Part shown: one piece after another, positions 24,078 through 31,529 of the stretch
Layout: each line of letters starts with the position of its first letter
How positions within the stretch are numbered: position 1 is the stretch's first letter
NCBI GenBank assembly: GCA_947476485.1
Contig: CANJQU010000035.1
Span: 1 to 36,944 of the forward strand
Length of the DNA stretch: 36,944 nucleotides
Source of the DNA: Chitinophagaceae bacterium
Lineage (GTDB): Bacteria > Bacteroidota > Bacteroidia > Chitinophagales > Chitinophagaceae
Reading direction: 5' to 3'
The notes under the pieces: generated by a model
Told to the model about the DNA's origin: nothing
Database searches by the model: none
The model's input: the letters and a program-made list of their open reading frames with translations, nothing else
Program-made: the position numbers and the translations under genes

Positions 24078-24662
24078 ATGAAGTACTTCATTCTGTTTTA
24101 TTTATTGATCGAATCCGCTATGTCTTCTGTTGGGCAAACTGCGACTCCTAGGTCTTACCATTGCAAAGAAATAGGATGGACCATCTGGGTGCCCGATGGC
24201 TGGGCTGTGCTTTCAAAGAAAGCGCAGGCAGGCGCGGAAGCTAGAGGTCAAAAATCTATAGAAAAAGCCACGGGAGAAGAAGTGCAGCTACAGGGATTAA
24301 AAAGCCTAATCAGTTTCCGCCGAGATCCGTTGAATATTTTTAGTTCCAGCATAGAGCCGTTCAGGGAAGAAAAGCCCGGTGAATATGAGGAGAGCAACCG
24401 GAAAGTTTATGAGCTGATATATAACACATTTAAGAGCGAAGGAATAAAAGCAGATACGTCTTCGGGTCAGGAAATAATAAGAGGTAATAAATTCTACACG
24501 TTCAAAACCATAATTTATTCTCGTGATGGGGAAGTGATCCTACAGCAGAAAATGTTCAGTCGTCTGGTCAAAGGATACGATTTCGATATCACAATCAGCT
24601 ACAGTAATGAAGAGGATAAGCAGACCATGCTGGATGCCTGGATGAATTCAAAGGAGCTGTAA
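24078..24662 (+). CDS. Secreted hypothetical protein
   Basis: 194 residues. It starts with a signal peptide (MKYFILFYLLIESAMSSVGQ). The mature protein begins with CKEIGWTIWVPDGWAVLSKKA, a pattern seen in PsbP-like/DUF1795 and related lipocalin-sized proteins where a sequence describing the protein as non-cytosolic is followed by a GW-type motif. It then has a mixed alpha/beta composition with a conserved-looking GNKFYTFKTIIYSRDG...LQQKMFSRL section. I cannot name the family with confidence. It stands alone after the higBA region, with a near-consensus TACATTTA box at 24052-24059. Confidence 0.65.
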   Translation: MKYFILFYLLIESAMSSVGQTATPRSYHCKEIGWTIWVPDGWAVLSKKAQAGAEARGQKSIEKATGEEVQLQGLKSLISFRRDPLNIFSSSIEPFREEKPGEYEESNRKVYELIYNTFKSEGIKADTSSGQEIIRGNKFYTFKTIIYSRDGEVILQQKMFSRLVKGYDFDITISYSNEEDKQTMLDAWMNSKEL

Positions 24663-24813
24663 TTTAGCATCTTCGGCAAAGTATTTTTTTTGCCGACTCA
24701 TTTATGGCAATCCTATAAGTTGTATTTTCGCCATTAACAATTGCTTACTAATTAATTACTACTATCGCTGAATGCTCCAATTACGCACTTATTGCATTTT
24801 GCTATAAATCGTA

Positions 24814-25575
24814 TTGTGCGTTAATGTTTCAAACGCTCAATCGCTGATACAGGTCACAAAAATCACTTCGTCAGGTGAGATCGTCAGAATTCATTCGGGT
24901 ATAGAAGCGCTTGAAGATGCAGGGCATACTTTTTCTGCTGATAGCGCAATCAAAAGCAAGGATTTTAAAGCGCTTCCCGCAGGCGTACCAAACAAAAACT
25001 ACACTTCTTCGGCATACTGGTTCAGGTTCAAGGTAAGAAATGAGACCGGCCTGTCTCATTTCATCCTGAAGCTCGCCAACCCCGCGCTGGATAGTATTGA
25101 TTTTTACGAGCAGTCGGGCGATAGTTCATTCAGGCATTTTACTACCGGGCAATCGGTGCCCTTTTATCGCAGGGAGTATCTGAGCTCAGACTATCTGTTC
25201 TCCGTGTCGCTGCAGCCCAATGCCGAAAAGTATATCTACCTGCACCTGTACACCAATACCGAGCTGATGCTGCCGCTAAGCATAGGCAGTGATACGGCCA
25301 TTCACGATGCCGATAAGTATAAGGATATTTTCTGGGGCATGTATATGGGCATAATGCTGGCTATGGTGCTCTACAACTGTTTTGTATACAGCACCACAAA
25401 GGACAAGAGTTATCTGTTTTACATCCTCTACATGCTTACGGTAGTTGTAACGCAGATCACCGTGTCCGGTTATGCATTCCAGTTGCTTTGGCCTGGTAAC
25501 CTGGCACTGCCAAAATACAGCAGGATATTTACAACGGTACTGGCAGGAATAACCGGGGTCATGTTCATCAGGTAG
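24814..25575 (+). CDS. N-terminal piece: 7TMR-DISMED2 extracellular domain and first membrane helices
   Basis: Residues after the first stop. The frame from a TTG at 24814 gives 253 residues: the tail of a signal peptide (VNVSNAQ), a 7TMR-DISMED2 beta-sandwich (SAYWFRFKVRNETGLSHFILKLANPALDSI and FYEQSGD type strands), then the first hydrophobic helices of the 7TM domain (MYMGIMLAMVLYNCFVY, LFYILYMLTVVVTQITVSG). Translation from this TTG would lack a functional signal peptide. It ends at the TAG at 25573. In family members this extracellular domain is thought to bind carbohydrate-like ligands. Confidence 0.6.
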   Translation: MCVNVSNAQSLIQVTKITSSGEIVRIHSGIEALEDAGHTFSADSAIKSKDFKALPAGVPNKNYTSSAYWFRFKVRNETGLSHFILKLANPALDSIDFYEQSGDSSFRHFTTGQSVPFYRREYLSSDYLFSVSLQPNAEKYIYLHLYTNTELMLPLSIGSDTAIHDADKYKDIFWGMYMGIMLAMVLYNCFVYSTTKDKSYLFYILYMLTVVVTQITVSGYAFQLLWPGNLALPKYSRIFTTVLAGITGVMFIR

Positions 25576-25590
25576 TTTTTAAAAACAAAA

Positions 25591-26928
25591 ATGTTTGTGC
25601 CCAGGGGCGATAAACTGTTAAGCGCATTTGTGTTGTTGTATTGCCTGGGGGCGATGATCTGTTTTACGGTAAGTTATAAGATCGGGGCTAATATCATAGA
25701 CATGGTTGCCGGCATGCTCTCCTTGTCTATGCTGGGCATCGCATTCACCATCAGCAGAAAGGGCTACCGGCCAGCGGTCTACTTCCTGGTCGCGTGGATC
25801 GTTTTTCTGATAGGTGTGTTCATTTTCATCTTTAAGAATTTCGGCATGCTACCTTACAATGACTTCACGGTTTACACCATGCCGGTAGGGTCCGCGATGG
25901 AGGCCCTGTTGCTCTCCTTCGCCCTTGCCGACAGGATAAATATCCTTAAGAAGAAAGCTGAGGAATCGCACGCCAAGGAAATGCTCGCCCTGCGCGAAAA
26001 TGAGCGCATCATACAGGGGCAGAATGTGATGCTGGAGGAAAAAGTAAATGAGCGTACATCAGCACTTGTTTTGTCCAATGAGTCGCTGAACAAAACGCTC
26101 GTAGATCTGAAGGAAGCTCAGTTGCAACTGGTAGAATCAGAAAAAATGGCATCGTTGGGACTGCTTACCGCTGGCATCGCGCATGAGATCAATAACCCGA
26201 TCAATTTTGCTACTTCCAACCTGGTGCCACTGAACCGGGACGTGTTGCTGCTGGCCGAAGCCGTCTCTGAAATGGAAAAAATAATACACCTCGGAGTGGC
26301 GGATGACCAGAAGAGGAAAATGGCAGACGCTTACAAGGAGAATATTGATTTCGATTACCTGAAAGAAGAAATAAAGCAACTGCTGAATGGAATAGGGGAG
26401 GGTGTATCACGTACAGCAGAAATAGTAAAAGTATTACGGTTGTTCTCTCGCCTCGACGAGGCCGACCTCAAGTACGTGGATATAAATGAAGGGCTGGATT
26501 CTACACTCGTATTTATACAAAACCGCCTCACCAACTTAATAAAGCGGGACAAAAAATATACACTGTTGCCGCCGGTGGAATGTTATCCCGGCAAACTGAA
26601 CCAGGTGTTCCTTAACATAATCCTCAATGCTATAGACGCTATAAAGAAAAAGTTCGGAACCGCAGACGGAGGAGTAATGACCATCACTACAATGGTGGCA
26701 GATAACAATAGCGTCACCATAAAAATTGCTGATAACGGCATTGGTATAGAAGATGATGTTATGAAAAGCATGTTTGAGCCATTCTTCACAACAAAGAAAG
26801 TAGGCGAAGGCGTTGGTTTAGGTTTGTCTATTGCCTTCAATACCGTGAAACAGCACAAAGGACAGATACTTGTCCAGTCTAAGCCCGGTGTGGGGTCGGA
26901 GTTCGCGATTATGTTGCCAATCTATTAA
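25591..26928 (+). CDS. C-terminal piece: membrane helices and histidine kinase core
   Basis: 445 residues from an ATG five codons after the TAG. It holds the remaining hydrophobic helices (AFVLLYCLGAMICFTVSY, LVAWIVFLIGVFIFIFKN) and a coiled-coil linker (KKKAEESHAKEMLALRENE). The HisKA phosphoacceptor box is LTAGIAHEINNPINF. The HATPase has N box FLNIILNAIDAIKK, G1 box DNGIGIED, F box MFEPFFTTK and G2 box GEGVGLGLSIAF. All kinase motifs look functional, so a truncated membrane kinase could in principle be made if translation restarts here. No response regulator gene is adjacent. Confidence 0.8.
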   Translation: MFVPRGDKLLSAFVLLYCLGAMICFTVSYKIGANIIDMVAGMLSLSMLGIAFTISRKGYRPAVYFLVAWIVFLIGVFIFIFKNFGMLPYNDFTVYTMPVGSAMEALLLSFALADRINILKKKAEESHAKEMLALRENERIIQGQNVMLEEKVNERTSALVLSNESLNKTLVDLKEAQLQLVESEKMASLGLLTAGIAHEINNPINFATSNLVPLNRDVLLLAEAVSEMEKIIHLGVADDQKRKMADAYKENIDFDYLKEEIKQLLNGIGEGVSRTAEIVKVLRLFSRLDEADLKYVDINEGLDSTLVFIQNRLTNLIKRDKKYTLLPPVECYPGKLNQVFLNIILNAIDAIKKKFGTADGGVMTITTMVADNNSVTIKIADNGIGIEDDVMKSMFEPFFTTKKVGEGVGLGLSIAFNTVKQHKGQILVQSKPGVGSEFAIMLPIY

Positions 26929-27281
26929 GTATCAAAAAAATAGATATGGGAATACAGTACACTGGCACGGTTATTACGCCTGTCTGGCATATCATGTTCA
27001 TTTATCTCATCAATTACTCTGTATTCAATCCTGCTGCGGAATTGCAGTTTGCAGTTGTTGCATTTTTCCATTAGATATCTCGACATAGCGGCAGCCAGAG
27101 TTGACCTGGCCAGGGTGATACTTATCATAATTACGGGTGACCTACATCACATTTTTCGTTTCTGTTGCTACGCACTTTTGTAGCCGGATAATAAAGCAGG
27201 CAGGTGCAGGAAATGATCTTATACTATTTCAACCAAGCGTTTAAAGCCATTTAGTAACAAGTAAACCACCAAAGCAAGATC
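26929..27281. other. 353-base gap holding promoter region of the YceI operon; possible gene remnant
   Basis: No convincing gene. A minus-strand frame of 67 codons (27128-26925) contains ITLARSTLAAAMSRYLMEK and DRRNNRASVLY, which vaguely recall the OmpA C-terminal pattern. It lacks the rest of the domain and a start context, so it may be a relic or chance. The CRP-like site at 27137-27150 lies here, and the region up to 27281 should contain the promoter of the downstream operon. Confidence 0.4.
27137..27150. promoter_or_regulatory. CRP/FNR-like palindrome upstream of the YceI operon
   Basis: GTGA-N6-TCAC is a perfect half-site pair with the spacing of CRP/FNR-family sites; the right half continues as TCACA. 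It lies 131 bases before the ATG of the four-helix membrane protein gene. The match is seen directly; the regulator and its use are inference. Confidence 0.35.
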
Positions 27282-27689
27282 ATGAAAAAAATAATCATTG
27301 CCGGATTTGTAGCAGGCGCGCTCCTGTTAGCGCTCAGCGTACTTGGCTTGTATGCTACCATCTGGTTTTTTCCGGGTCTTGCCGTCCAATATTTTGATCC
27401 GGCTTTTAGTGTAGACTCTGATAAGGTAATCCTCTATTATGTTCATCCATTCGTGATAAGTATGGCGCTGTCCTGGTTCTGGAACCGTTTCAAGGGAGTG
27501 CTTACCGGTTCTTTCATCACACGAGGCATTGAGTTTGGGCTGATATATACGCTTATCGCTACGTTGCCAATGATGTTGCTTATATACAGTGCGATGAGTG
27601 TGTCGCTTACAATAGTTGGTACCTGGTTTGTGCTTGCATTGTTGCAGGGAACCATTGCAGGGCTTGTATTTGAAAAAATGAATCCATAA
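27282..27689 (+). CDS. Four-helix membrane protein, hypothetical
   Basis: 135 residues with four hydrophobic helices: AGFVAGALLLALSVLGLYATIWFF (signal-anchor like), VILYYVHPFVISMALSWFW, LIYTLIATLPMMLLIYSAM and VGTWFVLALLQGTIAGLVF. A short FDPAFSVDSDK loop follows the first helix. I do not recognise a named family; similar small membrane proteins of unknown function occur beside YceI genes. The ATG at 27282 gives a normal MKKIIIAGF start. It is the first gene of a four-gene unit with 18- and 29-base gaps, which suggests a shared envelope role. Confidence 0.75.
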   Translation: MKKIIIAGFVAGALLLALSVLGLYATIWFFPGLAVQYFDPAFSVDSDKVILYYVHPFVISMALSWFWNRFKGVLTGSFITRGIEFGLIYTLIATLPMMLLIYSAMSVSLTIVGTWFVLALLQGTIAGLVFEKMNP

Positions 27690-27707
27690 CGACTCAATCA
27701 GGAGAAC

Positions 27708-28295
27708 ATGACACCATATAAAAAATATTTACTGATGGCCGCGGTCATTCTTTGCAGCAGCTTTGATGGACCCGTAAAAAGTGCATACACACTTGCAAAA
27801 GGATATACGGTTACTATACATGGTACCTCCAACCTGCATGACTGGGATGAGCGTGTGGTAACGGTGACTGGGGATGTTACTGCAAACTGGAACAGTGATG
27901 CCAGCTTCGACCTCAATACCATGAATATAAGAATGGATGTACATTCCATTAAAAGTAAGGAAGGGTCCATAATGGACAAGAACACCTACAAAGCGCTAAA
28001 GGCAGATGACCACCCGGAGATCACATTTGTGCTTACAACACCTGTGAAGGCTATTCCCGCCGGCGTGCATGCAATCGCAGCTAAAATAAACCTAACGATA
28101 GCGGGTGTAACAAGAGCTATAGATATGTCAGTCACAGCAACTTCGCAAGCTCATGGTAATATTGAATTTGAAGGGTCTAAAGCCATAAAAATGACGGACT
28201 ATGGTGTTAAGCCACCCGTAGCTCTTCTCGGAACTATGAGAACAAGGGACGAGATCACAATACATTTTAAAGGAGTTTTTGTTGCAAATAAATAA
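27708..28295 (+). CDS. YceI-family lipid-binding protein
   Basis: 195 residues with a signal peptide (KKYLLMAAVILCSSFDGPVKS). The YceI lipocalin-like barrel covers about 30-192. Recognisable segments are GYTVTIHGTSNLHDWD, NMNIRMDVHSIKSKEG-like strand, DDHPEITFVLTT and the late LLGTMRTRDEITIHFKG. YceI proteins bind long isoprenoids or fatty-acid-like lipids in the periplasm and are often induced by stress. Family assignment is firm; the ligand here is unknown. It sits between a membrane protein and a barrel protein in one operon. Confidence 0.92.
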   Translation: MTPYKKYLLMAAVILCSSFDGPVKSAYTLAKGYTVTIHGTSNLHDWDERVVTVTGDVTANWNSDASFDLNTMNIRMDVHSIKSKEGSIMDKNTYKALKADDHPEITFVLTTPVKAIPAGVHAIAAKINLTIAGVTRAIDMSVTATSQAHGNIEFEGSKAIKMTDYGVKPPVALLGTMRTRDEITIHFKGVFVANK

Positions 28296-28324
28296 TCCAT
28301 TATACACGCTAAAAATAAGAAACA

Positions 28325-29662
28325 ATGAAAATGACAACTAAACTATTTCAACGGCTGGCCGTAGTCGCCATGTTACCAATAGGTTTTTCAGCAGTGGCTC
28401 AAAGACAGGATATGCAGTATTTCAGGCCAAATGACAAAAGAGGCATCAATGTGTTTGAAACGACCAAAAGCGATACTACTGGCTTCGATCATTTGAAAGT
28501 AAAAGTGGGCGGTAATTTTACCCAGGATTTCCAGTCGTTGAAGCATGAGAATAGCGCGACTCCTGTTATTGTAAACGGGGTCAATACCACCCAGTTGGCC
28601 TCACTGACCAGCGGGTTCAACCTCGCTATGGCCAACCTGAATATTGATGCCCAACTGGCAGATGGTATAAGAATGAACCTGACCATGTATTTGTCGGCCC
28701 GGCACCACGAGGAAACATGGGTAAAGGGTGGGTATGTGCAGTTCGATAAGCTGCCTTTTCTGAAAAGTGATCTTATTGATAACATTATGAAAAGCATCAC
28801 GATCAAGGTGGGCGACTATGAAGTTGACTATGGCGATCAGCATTTCAGGCGTACTGATGGTGGTAATGCGATCTATAATCCTTTCGTCGAAAATTATATT
28901 ATGGATCAGTTTGCTACCGAGATCGGCGGGGAAATTTATTATCACCACAGATCGGGTATAATGGCCATGGCCGGTATATCCAACGGCGAGCTCAATCCAA
29001 CTGTTATTGCCTCATCAAAAATAGATTCTGCCACGGGCAAGTTAAATAAATATGCACCGGCATTTCATGGCAAGATCGGGTATGATAAGCAACTGAATAA
29101 GGACTTCAGGTTCCGCCTTACAGGTTCAGTTTATGCAGTTAAAAGCGCCGCAAGCAGCACACTTTTTGGAGGTGACAGAACCGGGTCGCATTATTTCTTT
29201 GCTATGGAAAACACAGCCGCAACGGCTGACGGCAATGCATTTTCGGGAAGGTTCAATCCGAGGTTCAGTGAGCAGGTCACTACTATAATGATCAATCCAT
29301 TTATTAAGTATAAAGGTCTGGAGCTATTTGGTAGTTATGAGATCGCACAGGGAAGAACGATAGCCGAGCGCAATATGCGTACTGCAACTCAATACGCCGC
29401 CGACCTTATCTACAGGTTTACGGCACGCAATGAGAACTTCTGGGTAGGAGCCCGCTATAACTCGGTAACTGCAGCCATGGTCGCTACTTCGAAGGACATC
29501 ACCATCAATCGTATGGCGGGTTCATTGGGCTGGTTTGCAACAAAGAATATTATGTTGAAGGCGGAGTATGTAAATCAGCAGTACAATAATTTCATTGCTA
29601 CGGATATCCGTTCTGGCGGCATGTTTAGCGGATTTGTTGGCGAAGCCTCTATTGGGTTTTAA
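28325..29662 (+). CDS. Outer-membrane beta-barrel protein, hypothetical
   Basis: 445 residues with a signal peptide ending ...GFSAVAQ. The rest is rich in aromatic and glycine residues with the alternating pattern of amphipathic strands (AMANLNIDAQLADGIRMNLT, FWVGARYNSVTAAM, IMLKAEYVNQQYN). It ends in Phe (GEASIGF), typical of outer-membrane barrels. No named porin family is recognisable to me, though the layout resembles Bacteroidota porin-like proteins found with YceI. It would sit in the outer membrane. The ATG at 28325 is 29 bases after the YceI stop. Two in-frame ATGs at 28325 and 28331 are both possible starts. Confidence 0.85.
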   Translation: MKMTTKLFQRLAVVAMLPIGFSAVAQRQDMQYFRPNDKRGINVFETTKSDTTGFDHLKVKVGGNFTQDFQSLKHENSATPVIVNGVNTTQLASLTSGFNLAMANLNIDAQLADGIRMNLTMYLSARHHEETWVKGGYVQFDKLPFLKSDLIDNIMKSITIKVGDYEVDYGDQHFRRTDGGNAIYNPFVENYIMDQFATEIGGEIYYHHRSGIMAMAGISNGELNPTVIASSKIDSATGKLNKYAPAFHGKIGYDKQLNKDFRFRLTGSVYAVKSAASSTLFGGDRTGSHYFFAMENTAATADGNAFSGRFNPRFSEQVTTIMINPFIKYKGLELFGSYEIAQGRTIAERNMRTATQYAADLIYRFTARNENFWVGARYNSVTAAMVATSKDITINRMAGSLGWFATKNIMLKAEYVNQQYNNFIATDIRSGGMFSGFVGEASIGF

Positions 29663-29670
29663 TTGCGAAA

Positions 29671-29784
29671 ATGGATAAGCGCATTGAGTCTCGTAATAAG
29701 AAAAGCAATGGTGTAATTCACATTGTCCTGATGGGTTTGTGCGTTGTCATAATAATTATAGGCATTGTGATCTGTTGCAATTGA
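29671..29784 (+). CDS. 37-residue single-helix membrane protein
   Basis: ATG 29671 to TGA 29784, 8 bases after the barrel gene on the same strand. The N-terminal 16 residues are positively charged and polar (MDKRIESRNKKSNG). A hydrophobic helix follows (VIHIVLMGLCVVIIIIGIVI) and the protein ends CCN. A positive cytoplasmic end followed by one helix is the usual layout of small membrane proteins. The tight spacing and the strong hairpin just after it at 29809 support a real last gene of the operon. No family is recognised and the ORF is too short for statistics, so this is a candidate. Confidence 0.55.
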   Translation: MDKRIESRNKKSNGVIHIVLMGLCVVIIIIGIVICCN

Positions 29785-29808
29785 TTTTAGTGCGAGCGAA
29801 GCATTTAT

Positions 29809-29857
29809 AGGCCCTTGGGTCTCTTTATTACTCAAAAATAAAGAGACCCAAGGGCCT
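29809..29857 (+). terminator. Perfect 21-bp stem-loop after the YceI operon
   Basis: The arms 29809-29829 and 29837-29857 are exact reverse complements (aggcccttgggtctc... in the left arm) around a 7-base loop. It lies 24 bases after the small-protein stop and 31 bases before the convergent stop at 29889, so it can serve both directions. The T content after the stem is modest. Confidence 0.7.
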
Positions 29858-29888
29858 CTTTAAGCAATTTGTTATTCCGTTAAATCAA

Positions 29889-30059
29889 TTAATGTTTTCT
29901 TCCCGGATTGTCCTTTCGGCCCTGGGTGCTTTTATCACCTTTCCTGGAAGTATTGCGTTGCTCTTCTTGTTGTGCATCGCGGTTTTTGTCCTTTAATTTG
30001 CTGTCGCCCAGTGTTTGTTGGCGACTGTCCTGTTGGCCTTGATTCTTATTCTGTACCAT
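29889..30059 (-). CDS. 56-residue hydrophilic basic protein
   Basis: ATG at 30059 to TAA at 29889. The protein is MVQNKNQGQQDSRQQTLGDS followed by a Lys/Asp/Arg-rich part and ends GRKDNPGRKH. It is almost free of hydrophobic residues and is very rich in Gln, Lys, Arg, Asp and Gly, so it should be disordered. Similar short disordered proteins occur in many Bacteroidota without known function. A near-consensus TAAATTTTG lies immediately upstream on the same strand. Convergent with the YceI operon across the 29809 hairpin. Called real because the frame ends cleanly and the composition is coherent; not proven. Confidence 0.5.
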   Translation of the reverse strand: MVQNKNQGQQDSRQQTLGDSKLKDKNRDAQQEEQRNTSRKGDKSTQGRKDNPGRKH

Positions 30060-30248
30060 AACACAAAATTTATTACCTCAACAGTCAGCAATATTGTGCC
30101 ACAATGAATAACGTTTCTTTGAAAACGTAAGTAGTATTCCATTAGTTAGTTGCTGTTTTTAACATAATGAAATTGCAAAATATGGTGTTGATTTTTTTAC
30201 CCAATCTGGAACTCCCACGTTGGTTATACCGCTTCTTTCCAAAAGTGT

Positions 30249-30256
30249 TACTTTTG
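30249..30256 (+). promoter_or_regulatory. -7 box for purM
   Basis: TACTTTTG matches TAnnTTTG exactly, 29 bases before the ATG at 30286. It also helps decide that start over the in-frame ATG at 30220, which lies upstream of the box. Confidence 0.5.
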
Positions 30257-30285
30257 GGCCGATATTAAAAGCGTTGATTTTAACC

Positions 30286-31458
30286 ATGTCGGACAATAAT
30301 CGTTATAACCTGCGGGGGGTATCTGCGCAGAAAGAGGATGTACATAAGGCCGTAGCCAAACTGGATAAGGGATTATTCCCTAATGCTTTTTGCAAGGTAT
30401 ATCCCGACTACTGGGGCAATGACCCGGCATACTGCAACCTGATGCACGCAGACGGCGCTGGTACCAAATCTATATTGGCCTACCTGTACTGGAAGGAAAC
30501 CGGAGATATGAGCGTATGGCAGGGCATAGCTATAGACAGTATAGTGATGAACATAGATGATCTGCTGTGTGTGGGGGCTACCGGGCCTTTTACTTACTCA
30601 TCTACCATCGGGCGCAATAAGCATCTTATTCCCGGTGAGGTTATTTCTGCATTGATAAATGGTACGCAGGCTTATTTTGACAAGCTGAAAGACTATGGTA
30701 TCGATGTGCATTTTCTGGGCGGTGAGACTGCTGATGTGGGTGATGTAGTGCGTACCGTTATAGTAGATGGTACCATGGGCTGCCGCATGGAGCGGAGCAA
30801 ACTGGTGACAACGGAAAATATGCGGGCCGGCGATGTTGTAGTCTCTTTGGCCAGTTACGGTCAGGCAACCTATGAAGATGAGTATAACAGTGGCATGGGC
30901 AGTAATGGCCTTACCAGCGCCCGTCATGAGATGCTGAAGAAGGAATACGCAAAAAAATATCCCGAAAGCGTGGATCCAAATTTGCCCGACGAAGTAATAT
31001 ACAACGGCAAGTATGCAGTGGCTGATGCTACCTCCACCCCATTGAATGTAGGTAAGATGATACTATCGCCTACGCGCACTTATGCGCCGGTAGTGCTGAA
31101 AGTATTGCAGCAACATTTTGATAAGATACATGGCATTATTCATTGCAGCGGGGGAGGGCAGAGCAAGTGCCTGCATTACTTACCGGCTCCGCTCCGAGTG
31201 GTAAAGAACAATTTATTACCCATTCCTCCGTTATTTAATATGATACAGCAATCGGCAGGCACGGAATGGAAGGAGATGTATCAGGTCTTCAACATGGGAC
31301 AGCGGTTAGAGATATTCACAGACAAAGACACGGCAGCAGGGATAATAGAAATAGCCAGGAGCTTTAATATAGATGCCCAGGTTTCGGGATACGTAGAGGC
31401 CGCAGAGAAGAAGGAAGTCGTGATAGAGAGTGAGCATGGGAGGTTTGTGTATATTTAA
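30286..31458 (+). CDS. purM: Phosphoribosylformylglycinamidine cyclo-ligase, Bacteroidota type
   Basis: 390 residues from ATG 30286 (MSDNNRYNLRGVSAQKEDV). AIR-synthase features: the DGAGTKS nucleotide-binding motif, IDSIVMNIDDLLCVGATGP, the ATP-grasping GGETADVGDVV, and late NMGQRLEIF. It catalyses ring closure of FGAM to AIR, step five of purine biosynthesis, in the cytoplasm. The sequence resembles the distinct longer Bacteroidota PurM branch rather than the ~345-residue E. coli form. A hairpin-type terminator follows at 31476-31515. Confidence 0.93.
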   Translation: MSDNNRYNLRGVSAQKEDVHKAVAKLDKGLFPNAFCKVYPDYWGNDPAYCNLMHADGAGTKSILAYLYWKETGDMSVWQGIAIDSIVMNIDDLLCVGATGPFTYSSTIGRNKHLIPGEVISALINGTQAYFDKLKDYGIDVHFLGGETADVGDVVRTVIVDGTMGCRMERSKLVTTENMRAGDVVVSLASYGQATYEDEYNSGMGSNGLTSARHEMLKKEYAKKYPESVDPNLPDEVIYNGKYAVADATSTPLNVGKMILSPTRTYAPVVLKVLQQHFDKIHGIIHCSGGGQSKCLHYLPAPLRVVKNNLLPIPPLFNMIQQSAGTEWKEMYQVFNMGQRLEIFTDKDTAAGIIEIARSFNIDAQVSGYVEAAEKKEVVIESEHGRFVYI

Positions 31459-31475
31459 GGACGACTGGTCCATTA

Positions 31476-31515
31476 TCTCGCAAACTTCTTCTCCTCAAAA
31501 GGAGAAGGTGCGAGA
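31476..31515 (+). terminator. Hairpin after purM
   Basis: tctcgca/tgcgaga outer arms and cttctcct/aggagaag inner arms form one stem-loop with a small internal loop and CAAA apex. It lies 17 bases after the purM stop and is followed by cttttcg. Its position and structure fit a terminator. Confidence 0.6.
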
Positions 31516-31529
31516 CTTTTCGTCAGAAT

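Larger units (their letters stand above)
24772..26928 (+). pseudogene. 7TMR-DISM sensor histidine kinase with two in-frame stop codons
   Basis: One continuous frame from ATG 24772 to TAA 26928 encodes a complete 7TMR-DISM histidine kinase of about 718 codons, but contains TAA at 24805-24807 (codon 12) and TAG at 25573-25575 (codon 268). The first falls in what would be the signal peptide core (MLQLRTYCILL-stop-IVLCVNVSNAQ). The second is in the 7TM domain (GVMFIR-stop-FLKTKMFVPRGDKLL). No frameshift is seen and all downstream motifs are intact. The gene is therefore either recently inactivated, split, or affected by base-call errors. Both pieces are listed separately below. Confidence 0.8.

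Noticed and set aside
25573-25575. Readthrough or pyrrolysine decoding of the TAG
   Set aside because: No PylRS/tRNA-Pyl or amber suppressor is visible, Bacteroidota normally terminate at TAG (the acidic protein and higA genes here do so), and a second stop (TAA) exists upstream. Mutation or sequencing error is simpler.
26925-27128. 67-codon minus-strand frame with ITLARSTLAAAMSRYLMEK and DRRNNRASVLY
   Set aside because: Faint resemblance to OmpA C-terminal pattern, but the order and spacing do not hold, and there is no promoter or neighbour support. Kept only as a note in the gap entry.
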